Below, piece after piece: positions 1 to 5,062 of a stretch of DNA of 5,062 nucleotides. The stretch's first letter is position 1; each line of letters begins with the position of its first letter. The notes beneath the pieces were generated by a model that searched no databases, was not told where the DNA came from, and saw nothing but the letters and a program-made list of their open reading frames with translations. The DNA is from Bryobacterales bacterium (lineage in GTDB: Bacteria; Acidobacteriota; Terriglobia; Bryobacterales; Bryobacteraceae), in contig PLMF01000366.1 in the NCBI GenBank assembly GCA_003142355.1, positions 1,044 through 6,105 on the forward strand, in the 5' to 3' direction. The translations under genes were made by a program, and so were the position numbers.

Positions 1-81
1 CAGCTTGAAATGATTCGTTCCGGAGGCTGGCATGCCCAGCCGCGCTATTGGGGGGCTTACTTTGTGATTGGAGGCGAATGA
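1..81 (+). CDS. CHAT-domain protein, C-terminal fragment (5' end outside window)
   Basis: Frame 1 is open from the window edge to the TGA at 79-81 and encodes 26 residues ending ...HAQPRYWGAYFVIGGE. The block YWGAYFVIG, a few residues before the stop, matches the typical last strand of CHAT domains, where a Y-W-[AG]-x-[FY]-x-x-[IL]-G ending is common. CHAT domains are caspase/separase-like cysteine proteases, often preceded by TPR repeats. The catalytic His and Cys would lie upstream, so activity cannot be judged from this window. The stop overlaps the start of the downstream sigma factor gene (ATGA, 78-81), so the two are probably one operon and translationally coupled. The call rests on a short motif: the reading frame is well supported, the family assignment less so. 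Confidence 0.62.
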   Translation, partial: QLEMIRSGGWHAQPRYWGAYFVIGGE

Positions 82-689
82 ACTCCACCGCCATGGAATC
101 GGTCATGAACTCCGCGGACCCGCCCTGGTCCGGACTCGTGGAACAAATCCGCAACGGAGACCAGTCCGCCCTGGAGCAGATGTATCACATCTTTTCCACG
201 GGCATTCGCTTTTATCTCTGCCGCCAGCTTGGACCGCAGGATCTCGATGACAGATTGCACGATGTGTTCCTGATCATCGTCCAATCCATTCAAAAGGGCG
301 AGCTGCGCGAACCCGAGCGCTTGATGGGTTACGTGCGCACCATCGTCCGCCGGCAGGTGGCCGCTCAGATCGACGACAATGTGAGGGCCCGCCGCAACCA
401 GGCCGACCTGGATTTCGGAATGACCCTTTCCGACCACCATCCCAATCCCGAGCGAAGCGCCATCGAGCACCAAAACGAAGAATTGGCCCTGCGCATCCTG
501 AATAGCCTTCCCAAACGCGACCGCGAGGTTCTGGCCCGTTTCTATCTGGACGAGCAGCCGCCCGATCGCATCTGCCGGGAGATGGGCCTCACGGAAACCC
601 AGTTCCGCCTTGTCAAATCCCGCGCCAAGGCGCGGTTCGGCGAGCTCGGCAAGACCCGGTTCTCCCGCCGCATGGGTTTCCGCGCGTGA
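78..689 (+). CDS. RNA polymerase sigma factor, sigma-70 family (ECF-like, sigma2 + sigma4)
   Basis: This 203-residue protein directs RNA polymerase to a specific set of promoters. Residues about 18-100 look like sigma region 2: the acidic DDRLHDVFLIIVQ stretch (57-69) is followed by PERLMGYVRTIVRRQVA (79-95), resembling the core-binding and -10-recognition helices. A polar linker (101-132) leads to sigma region 4 (about 136-190), with the diagnostic LNSLPKRDREVLARFYL (141-157) and a helix-turn-helix around RICREMGLTETQFRLVKSRAKARF (164-187). Size and two-domain layout fit group 4 (ECF) factors. I chose ATG 78 because it overlaps the upstream stop as ATGA and has GGAGG at 70-74, although the spacing of 3 is short. 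TTG 48 and ATG 105 are also in frame but less convincing. A zinc-finger anti-sigma gene follows, the usual partner of such factors. The HTH departs from the common ECF form (EIA...G.S.GTVKSRL), suggesting a divergent subgroup. Confidence 0.9.
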   Translation: MNSTAMESVMNSADPPWSGLVEQIRNGDQSALEQMYHIFSTGIRFYLCRQLGPQDLDDRLHDVFLIIVQSIQKGELREPERLMGYVRTIVRRQVAAQIDDNVRARRNQADLDFGMTLSDHHPNPERSAIEHQNEELALRILNSLPKRDREVLARFYLDEQPPDRICREMGLTETQFRLVKSRAKARFGELGKTRFSRRMGFRA

Positions 690-786
690 CCAGCCTGAGG
701 TTGTCTCCAAATATTTATGAGAATTCCGCCGCGTCGGAAATACCTTCGTTTCAGAGAGAAAGTAATTCACCATAAAGGTGGTGGTC
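690..786 (+). other. Intergenic gap between sigma and anti-sigma genes, with AT-rich patch
   Basis: This 97-base gap is unusually long for a sigma/anti-sigma pair, which often overlap. Bases 707-724 form an AT-rich patch in otherwise G+C-rich DNA, including the perfect 8-bp palindrome AAATATTT at 709-716. A GGAAATA sequence at 737-743 loosely resembles an ECF -35 element, but I see no convincing -10 at the right distance. The patch could hold a promoter or a regulator site for the anti-sigma gene. No hairpin followed by a T-run, as in an intrinsic terminator, is evident. Confidence 0.3.
774..781 (+). promoter_or_regulatory. Ribosome binding site that decides the anti-sigma start
   Basis: The sequence AAAGGTGG at 774-781 carries a Shine-Dalgarno-like AGGTGG five bases before ATG 787. 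The in-frame GTG codons at 778 and 781 lie inside this site and have no good site of their own, so ATG 787 is the preferred start. Confidence 0.55.
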
Positions 787-1398
787 ATGGACGCTAGCTG
801 CCACACAGACGAAGAGGAGATTGAGAGATACTCCATGGGGGCGATGCCCGAAGGGGCCATCGCCCCCTTTGAAGAGCATCTCTTGATCTGCGAATCCTGC
901 CAGCACCGGCTGGAGCAGACCGATATCTACGTTTCTGCGATGCGCCAGGCCTCCACCCGCCTGCGCACGGCGCCTCTCAAACGCGGCCTCCCCCTCCCCT
1001 GGCTGCGTTTTCCCCGCCTGGTCCCTGCCTTGGCTGGCATGGCGCTGCTGATGGTGACGGCCGGTATGTGGCTCAGTCGTCTGGATTTGGGCCAGGCTTA
1101 CCCATTTGCAGTCGACCTGGCGGCGACGCGCGGGGCCGCTATCGAAGCCCAAGCGCCGGCAGGCAGATGGCTCCTCCTGCGGCTGGATCTGGCGAATTTG
1201 CCGGCCTCGTCGGGGTACCGGGCGGAAATGGTCGATCGCTCCGGCAATCGTGTCTGGCAGGCCACTGTGCCCGCACGGGGTTCGAAAGCCGACTTCAAGG
1301 TTCCCAGAACGCAGCCGGGGGTCTACTTCGTGCGCGTCTACCGGCCACCTGGAGAACTGCTTCGGGAGTACGGTTTCGAAGTCGAAGCCCATAGGTAA
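787..1398 (+). CDS. Membrane-anchored zinc-finger anti-sigma factor
   Basis: This 203-residue protein probably binds and inhibits the sigma factor encoded just upstream. The N-terminal cytoplasmic part has the ZAS/zf-HC2 signature: C5/H6 followed by H31-LLI-C35-ES-C38, that is H-x3-C-x2-C, with the spacing from the first ligand usual for the family. A positively charged stretch (58-77) precedes one membrane helix at about 78-96 (LVPALAGMALLMVTAGMWL). The remaining roughly 105 residues should be extracytoplasmic; they alternate hydrophobic and polar residues and end in a beta-rich stretch (GVYFVRVYRPPGELLREYGF). I do not recognise this C-terminal domain; it could be the signal-sensing part. 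Loss of binding or proteolysis would release the sigma factor. Family call is secure from motif and context; the cognate pairing is inferred from adjacency. Confidence 0.85.
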   Translation: MDASCHTDEEEIERYSMGAMPEGAIAPFEEHLLICESCQHRLEQTDIYVSAMRQASTRLRTAPLKRGLPLPWLRFPRLVPALAGMALLMVTAGMWLSRLDLGQAYPFAVDLAATRGAAIEAQAPAGRWLLLRLDLANLPASSGYRAEMVDRSGNRVWQATVPARGSKADFKVPRTQPGVYFVRVYRPPGELLREYGFEVEAHR

Positions 1399-1402
1399 TT
1401 GA

Positions 1403-1425
1403 GCCCCCGCTGATAGAATGGGGGC
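1403..1425 (+). repeat. Perfect 6-bp inverted repeat just before the transglutaminase start
   Basis: GCCCCC at 1403-1408 and GGGGGC at 1420-1425 are perfect reverse complements separated by 11 bases. In a transcript arriving from the anti-sigma gene they would form a G/C-only stem ending directly at ATG 1426, hiding the only purine-rich sequence before the start. No T-run follows, so it is not an intrinsic terminator. Confidence 0.6.
1411..1419 (+). promoter_or_regulatory. Extended -10 promoter, possibly giving a leaderless mRNA
   Basis: TGATAGAAT fits the extended -10 pattern TGnTATAAT with one mismatch in the hexamer (TAGAAT, 1414-1419). A hexamer ending at 1419 places +1 at about 1426, the A of the transglutaminase ATG, so the transcript would lack a 5' leader. 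No recognisable -35 lies 17 bases upstream, which extended -10 promoters can tolerate. The GGGGG next to the ATG has a spacing of one base, too close for a normal ribosome binding site, which agrees with leaderless initiation. This is pattern reading only. Confidence 0.5.
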
Positions 1426-3567
1426 ATGGTGCGTTCGGATGCGAGCGCCTGGCCCAAAGGGCGCCCCTCCGTCGAGCGTTTTTTCCAGTTCTCGTTACTG
1501 GGCCTGGTGGCCAGCGGATATCTCGCGGTCGCCGGCTCGGGGTATCTGGATACCCCGACCATCGCCCTCACCGCCGCCGGCCTTCTGCTTCGCGGCCTGC
1601 TGATCGGCGAGCTCGTACGGTTGGACGTTTCCGATCGCACCGTAATGCTCGTCACCCTCGGCTATACCGGCTTTTTCCCGCTCGATTATTTCCTCCTTTC
1701 GCGCGATTTCCTGGCCGCCACGGTCCACCTGGTGTTTTTCCTGGCTGTGATGAAGATCCTCACGGCGAAAACCAATCGGGATTATTTCTATACTGCCGCC
1801 ATTGCCTTTGTGGAACTTCTGGCTGCCGCCCTCCTCTCCATCGACTTCAACTTCCTCCCCTTTCTGGCGCTCTACCTGCTGTTCGCTATGGCGGCGCTCA
1901 CCAGCGGAGAAATTCGCCGCTCCACCCGCCAGGCCGCAGCCACGGCGCGCAGCGGTCTGAAGCGCTTCTACCCCCGCTTGGCGCTGCATTCGGTAATGGT
2001 GACTCTGGGTATCCTGTTGCTCACCGCCGGGCTGTTTTTTCTCCTGCCGCGCACCGCCGAAGCGGCCTTCTCCCGCCTCATCTCGCACCGCTTCTATCTT
2101 CCTGGTTTCTCGAGCCAGTTGACGCTCGGCGAGATTGGCGAAATCAAGACTGCCTCCCGGCCGGTCATGCACATCCGCATCTTCAGCAGCGAAACGCCTG
2201 GCGGCCTGAAATGGCGTGGCGGAGCGCTTGCCGAATTCGATGGTAAGCGGTGGTCCGAGCCCGGCTCGGCCAACCAGACGGTCCCGGTGGAGAACGGCCA
2301 CGCCGACCTGGAGCCGTCCGTCTCCCGGCGGGCGGGGCGGCACATCAACTACCACGTCGATCTGGACGCCCTCGGCACCGATGCGCTCTTTTTCGCCGGC
2401 GTGCCCGAGATGGTGGATCTGCGCTACTCATTTCTCCTGCGGACGGCGGCCGGAAGCTACCGGATCCGGCGCCAGTCGCCCCGGGGCCTCCACTACGACG
2501 CCTACAGCCGGCTCGAGGATCCGCCGGAGACCTCACCGCCGCCCTACCCCGCGCCAGTTCTGCCGCTCCCAGCGCGGAGCGATTACCTGCAACTGCCGCC
2601 GCTCGACCCGCGAATCCCCGAACTGGCCCGCGCCATGACGACGGGGTGCCCCATGGGCCCGGCGACGGACCTCGAGCGGGCGCGCGCCATCGAGCGCCGC
2701 CTGCGCGCCGATTACGGCTACACGCTCGAGCTTCCGGACCGCGAAGTGGCCGATCCGCTGGCCTACTTCCTGTTCACGCGCCGGAAGGGCCACTGCGAAT
2801 ACTTCGCCTCCGCCATGACGATCATGCTGCGGACTGCCGGCATCCCCGCGCGCCTGGCCACGGGCTTCCAAAGCGGAGTGTACAACCCCATCACCGATTT
2901 CTGGCTGGTGCGCGCCTCCGACGCGCACGCCTGGGTGGAGGCCTGGATTCCCGGCCGTGGCTGGACCACCTTCGATCCCACGCCGCCCGATCCCAGCCGC
3001 CGCAGCTTCGCCCTGCTCACGAAACTCGCGTTGTACCTGGATGCGGCCGGGACCTTCTGGCAGGAGTGGGTGGTGAGCTACGACATCAACCGGCAGGGCA
3101 CCCTGGCCGATCGCTTGGAACTGGATGCGCGCAGCCTGGGCATCCGCTGGTTCGACTCCCTTTCCGGACTGGATTGGAGTTGGCATCTCCGCGTGGCGGC
3201 GTGGTTCCGCCGCTACGGCATCCGCATCCTGATCATGCTGGCGCTGGGAGTCGCAATCTGGGTGCTCGGGCCGCCGCTGGTACGGCTGCTGCGCATCCGG
3301 AGCCGCGTCGAGCGCGTCCGCCGCGGCCAGGCCACGGTGGGGGACGCCACCCTGCTTTACGAGCGCATGCTCCACCTGTTGAGACGCCGCGGTTACGAGA
3401 AGCCTGCGTGGTTCACGCCCACGGAGTTCGCCCAATCGCTGCCGCCCAGCCAACTGGGGACAGCCGTGACGGAGTTCACCGTCCAGTACAACGCTCTGCG
3501 CTTCGGCCGCCGCACCGCGGTGGCGCCGCGCCTGTCGACGCTCCTGGATGAACTCGAGCGGCAGTAA
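1426..3567 (+). CDS. TgpA-like membrane transglutaminase (DUF3488 / Transglut_core / DUF4129)
   Basis: This 713-residue inner-membrane protein carries a papain-fold transglutaminase/protease-like domain outside the cytoplasm. The N-terminus (about 19-160) has roughly six hydrophobic helices, as in the TgpA N-terminal domain, and a seventh follows at about 186-209. The extracytoplasmic part contains the core: C457 in KGHCEYFASAM, H501 in SDAHAWVEAW and D517 in TTFDPTPP, the complete Cys-His-Asp triad. One more helix (about 599-620) leads to a charged C-terminal region (about 625-713) like DUF4129. Length and order fit TgpA (Pseudomonas aeruginosa) and its many bacterial homologues; their substrate is not established, although a cell-envelope role is usually proposed. 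Family members are commonly found beside MoxR ATPase and DUF58 genes, which are absent here; this one instead follows a sigma/anti-sigma pair by 27 bases. ATG 1426 is the only reasonable start before the first helix. Confidence 0.92.
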   Translation: MVRSDASAWPKGRPSVERFFQFSLLGLVASGYLAVAGSGYLDTPTIALTAAGLLLRGLLIGELVRLDVSDRTVMLVTLGYTGFFPLDYFLLSRDFLAATVHLVFFLAVMKILTAKTNRDYFYTAAIAFVELLAAALLSIDFNFLPFLALYLLFAMAALTSGEIRRSTRQAAATARSGLKRFYPRLALHSVMVTLGILLLTAGLFFLLPRTAEAAFSRLISHRFYLPGFSSQLTLGEIGEIKTASRPVMHIRIFSSETPGGLKWRGGALAEFDGKRWSEPGSANQTVPVENGHADLEPSVSRRAGRHINYHVDLDALGTDALFFAGVPEMVDLRYSFLLRTAAGSYRIRRQSPRGLHYDAYSRLEDPPETSPPPYPAPVLPLPARSDYLQLPPLDPRIPELARAMTTGCPMGPATDLERARAIERRLRADYGYTLELPDREVADPLAYFLFTRRKGHCEYFASAMTIMLRTAGIPARLATGFQSGVYNPITDFWLVRASDAHAWVEAWIPGRGWTTFDPTPPDPSRRSFALLTKLALYLDAAGTFWQEWVVSYDINRQGTLADRLELDARSLGIRWFDSLSGLDWSWHLRVAAWFRRYGIRILIMLALGVAIWVLGPPLVRLLRIRSRVERVRRGQATVGDATLLYERMLHLLRRRGYEKPAWFTPTEFAQSLPPSQLGTAVTEFTVQYNALRFGRRTAVAPRLSTLLDELERQ

Positions 3568-3865
3568 GCAGCGAGGAAGTCTTTTTCGACGCGGAGACGC
3601 GGAGAATGGACGGAGAAAGAGCAGAAGAAGCAAGTCAAAACCCGAGAGTGCAGAGGCAGCGGAGATACCGTGAAAGAGCGAGGTCTTCGAGCAAATGGAA
3701 CGTTGTCAAAAGCCTCGTTGCGCCAGCCTCTATTACCTCCGCTCCCTCCGCGCTCTCAGGTTTTGACTTTATTCTTCCTGTTTTCCTCTCTGCGTTTTTC
3801 TCCGTGTCTCCGCGTCTCCGCGTCGAAAAAGACGCTCCCGTTTTCAACGCGGAGGCACTTCGCTC
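3568..3865. other. Gene-free interval between transglutaminase and secreted-protein genes
   Basis: These 298 bases contain no credible gene. They are mostly the inverted-repeat element, which starts 11 bases after the transglutaminase stop and ends 32 bases before the next ATG. Reading frames through it on either strand (for example 3606-3869 forward, 3670-4014 forward) are low-complexity translations of the repeat. The only other recognisable signal is GGAGG at 3851-3855, ten bases before ATG 3866. I found no clear intrinsic terminator or promoter. Confidence 0.7.
3579..3833. repeat. Long imperfect inverted repeat with CGCGGAGA units
   Basis: The outer arms 3579-3605 and 3807-3833 are perfect 27-bp reverse complements, starting GTCTTTTTCGACGCGG. 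An inner pair, 3632-3667 against 3735-3770, matches at 31 of 36 positions by my hand alignment. The stretches between them (3606-3631 and 3771-3806) are purine-rich versus pyrimidine-rich and only partly alike, with the right one longer. The centre (about 3668-3734) is unpaired. The left arm has two tandem CGCGGAGA octamers (3590-3605); the right has three complementary TCTCCGYG units (3799-3822). The whole element sits between two stop/start boundaries and disrupts no gene. Intergenic repeats of this appearance are familiar from Acidobacteriota and other soil bacteria, where they yield spurious ORFs. I see no target-site duplication and no transposase, so it may be a MITE-like element or a structured intergenic repeat. 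Confidence 0.85.
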
Positions 3866-4729
3866 ATGAGCGCGACGTGCGACCCTGGAAGCATGTTGAA
3901 GAAGTTGCTGCCGGCCGCCGCGGTCTGCGCCTCGCTGCTGCTGGCCCTGGCCAAGGTCCCCTTTCAGGCGCAATCCGCCTCCACCATCTCTTATGCCGTC
4001 GAAGGCGACGGTGAAACCGTCGAGATCCATAACGTAGCCTGGCAATACACGGGAACCCAAGTACCCGGCCGGCCCGCCGCTGAGCACCTTCTGCTGCGCA
4101 CCACCACCCACGCCAAAGACTTCGTCGGCGACATACCCGAGCCGGGCGCCATGACGCTGGAAGCGTGGCCGCTCGGAGTCAATCCGAACACCAAGCCTCT
4201 CTACTCGGTGAAGCTCGAAGCCAGTGACGCTCGCACGCTCGACAATTGCCTCTGGGTGATCGACCGCGGCTACGTCGACGTGCCCATGTGGTCCATTCAC
4301 CGCCTGGGCGACGGCCGCCACTTATTCGACACGCATGTGGAGCTGGTCCGCTTCCAGGTATCGAGGGCCGACGGCACCTCGAGATACGCCGGTCTGGACG
4401 TGCCGGCCGACGACACGCCCGATGCGCGCCTCAAAGATCCGCACGTGGTGGCGGTGCTGGTCTACGCCGCGGAAGATCGCGTCCTGCGCGAAGCCCTGAT
4501 CACCCATGACAAGCCGGCGGAGGCGCGCCAGATGCGTTCCCTTGCGGACGAGACGCATCAGGTCGCGCTCATCGAAACCCCCGCCCGCCGCCTCAAGGTC
4601 GTCTTCAGCCACAACTACCCGGACGCCCCCGCCACGGTGGAAGCAAGCATCCCGCTGACCAAGGACGACCTGGACCTATCCCACGCCCAGCTTCCGCCCG
4701 GCCTGCACATCGCGGCGTGGCGCAGATAG
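3866..4729 (+). CDS. Secreted or membrane-anchored protein of unknown function
   Basis: This protein has 287 residues from ATG 3866, or 278 from ATG 3893. I do not recognise the family. The N-terminus has a signal-peptide layout: a basic LKK at 11-13, a hydrophobic core (14-29, LLPAAAVCASLLLALA) and possible cleavage near residue 29 or 38. The rest is soluble in character, with alternating short hydrophobic stretches suggesting beta strands, one Cys in the likely mature part (C128), and no obvious catalytic motif or repeat. A periplasmic or outer-envelope location is inferred. ATG 3866 has GGAGG at 3851-3855 with a 10-base spacing. ATG 3893 would give a more standard short signal peptide, but its nearest purine run (GGAAG) is only one base away. 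Codon usage is even and G+C-rich throughout, like the upstream genes. It lies beyond the repeat element, so co-transcription with the transglutaminase is uncertain. Confidence 0.8.
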   Translation: MSATCDPGSMLKKLLPAAAVCASLLLALAKVPFQAQSASTISYAVEGDGETVEIHNVAWQYTGTQVPGRPAAEHLLLRTTTHAKDFVGDIPEPGAMTLEAWPLGVNPNTKPLYSVKLEASDARTLDNCLWVIDRGYVDVPMWSIHRLGDGRHLFDTHVELVRFQVSRADGTSRYAGLDVPADDTPDARLKDPHVVAVLVYAAEDRVLREALITHDKPAEARQMRSLADETHQVALIETPARRLKVVFSHNYPDAPATVEASIPLTKDDLDLSHAQLPPGLHIAAWRR

Positions 4730-4741
4730 CGTGGTGGGGAA

Positions 4742-5023
4742 TCACGTGCAGCCCGGCCGCCTCTTGTGCGGATACCATTGGCCGCCCCACGTCGTCTGCA
4801 TCCGCTTCTCGAACCCGGGCGGGTGCATCTCCGATAGCCGATCCAGCAAACCAGTGCGCTCGCACCGGCGCACGAGGGCGGCGAACTCCTTCACGTCTGC
4901 AAGGGTCCTGCCAACGGCGGTGAACCCTCGGTAGTAGCCGGGAGCTTCGATTTCCGATTGTGCCGTCCACGGGAAGCCGCCCTTGTCGTTGTTGCGTTTG
5001 AATGTGAACCGTTTGACGAGCAT
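4742..5023 (-). CDS. Small hypothetical protein, 93 residues
   Basis: This leftward ORF starts at ATG 5023-5021 and ends with TGA at 4744-4742. GGAG (5032-5029 on the minus strand) lies five bases before the ATG, a good ribosome binding site, and a GAGG lies further upstream. The product is basic and rich in aromatics, beginning MLVKRFTFKRNND, with a helical-looking middle (LADVKEFAALVRRCERTGLL) and a WGGQWYP stretch near the C-terminus. Its composition is balanced and protein-like, unlike the Arg/Pro/Ala-rich competing frames, which favours a real gene. There is no signal peptide, membrane segment or motif I recognise, so no function is offered. It converges on the secreted-protein gene with a 12-base gap and no visible terminator between them. 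The promoter would lie at or beyond the window edge. Confidence 0.68.
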   Translation of the reverse strand: MLVKRFTFKRNNDKGGFPWTAQSEIEAPGYYRGFTAVGRTLADVKEFAALVRRCERTGLLDRLSEMHPPGFEKRMQTTWGGQWYPHKRRPGCT

Positions 5024-5062
5024 CCAGACTCCATTTCCTCACCCCACGTACCGCGCGTACAA

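Noticed and set aside
32..67. Eleven-codon mini-ORF (ATG 32 to TGA 67) with GGAGG five bases upstream, possibly a leader peptide before the sigma gene
   Set aside because: The bases are better explained as the CHAT protein C-terminus in frame 1; the GGAGG corresponds to its Gly-Gly codons.
57..860. 267-codon leftward ORF opposite the sigma factor gene
   Set aside because: It lies antisense to a clearly recognisable sigma factor, has no conserved motif, and runs across the intergenic gap into the anti-sigma gene; a shadow of G+C-rich codon usage.
2250..3551. 433-codon forward ORF inside the transglutaminase gene in another frame
   Set aside because: Its translation is Arg/Pro/Ala-rich low complexity, whereas the other frame carries the intact Cys-His-Asp triad and membrane helices.
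2533..3633. 366-codon leftward ORF opposite the transglutaminase gene
   Set aside because: Antisense shadow with skewed Arg/Gln/Ala composition and no recognisable domain.
3579..3833. Inverted repeat as an intrinsic terminator or a CRISPR array
   Set aside because: The arms are too far apart and lack a T-run after the stem for a terminator; there are no regularly spaced direct repeats with unique spacers for CRISPR.
3606..4321. ORFs on both strands running through the inverted-repeat element
   Set aside because: Their translations are the typical spurious peptides of CGCGGAGA-type repeats; the leftward one also runs antisense through the secreted-protein gene.
4605..5042. 145-codon leftward ORF overlapping the 93-residue gene in another frame
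   Set aside because: Arg/Gly-rich translation, and it extends into the end of the secreted-protein gene; the competing frame has a better ribosome binding site and composition.
5047..5060. GTAC-CGCGC-GTAC near the right edge as an operator-like palindrome
   Set aside because: Only the GTAC ends are symmetrical, the repeat is short, and the window ends here, so nothing can be supported.

Overview
This is a high-G+C bacterial window with five evident genes. Four point rightward: a CHAT-domain protein (C-terminal end only), a sigma-70-family sigma factor, a zinc-finger anti-sigma factor and a TgpA-like transglutaminase. They are followed by a secreted protein of unknown function, also rightward, and a small leftward ORF at the right edge. 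Taxonomy is inference only. The high G+C, the CHAT / sigma / anti-sigma grouping and the intergenic element built of CGCGGAGA units resemble Acidobacteriota of the Solibacter/Bryobacter type. Nothing in the window proves this.

Layout. Bases 1-81 are the last 26 codons of a protein ending in a CHAT (caspase-like) C-terminal motif. Its TGA overlaps the ATG of the sigma factor (78-689) as ATGA, which implies translational coupling. After a 97-base gap holding a small AT-rich patch comes a membrane anti-sigma factor (787-1398) with an N-terminal H-x3-C-x2-C zinc site, one membrane helix and an extracytoplasmic C-terminal domain. Only 27 bases separate it from a 713-residue TgpA-type membrane transglutaminase (1426-3567). 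That gap holds an extended -10 promoter-like sequence placed to start transcription on the A of the ATG, plus a perfect 6-bp inverted repeat.

From 3568 to 3865 there is no gene. Most of this stretch is a roughly 255-bp imperfect inverted repeat with a perfect 27-bp outer stem. A gene for a signal-peptide-bearing protein follows (3866-4729). It runs head-on, with a 12-base gap, into a 93-codon leftward ORF (4742-5023) with a good ribosome binding site.

How the genes may work together. The sigma and anti-sigma factors look like a cognate pair, with the anti-sigma holding the sigma factor at the membrane. The coupled CHAT protein is a candidate protease or signalling partner for the switch. This recalls the CHAT protease / sigma / sigma-inhibitor arrangement in type III-E CRISPR loci, although no CRISPR component is present here. 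The transglutaminase could be a co-transcribed target or simply a neighbour with its own promoter.
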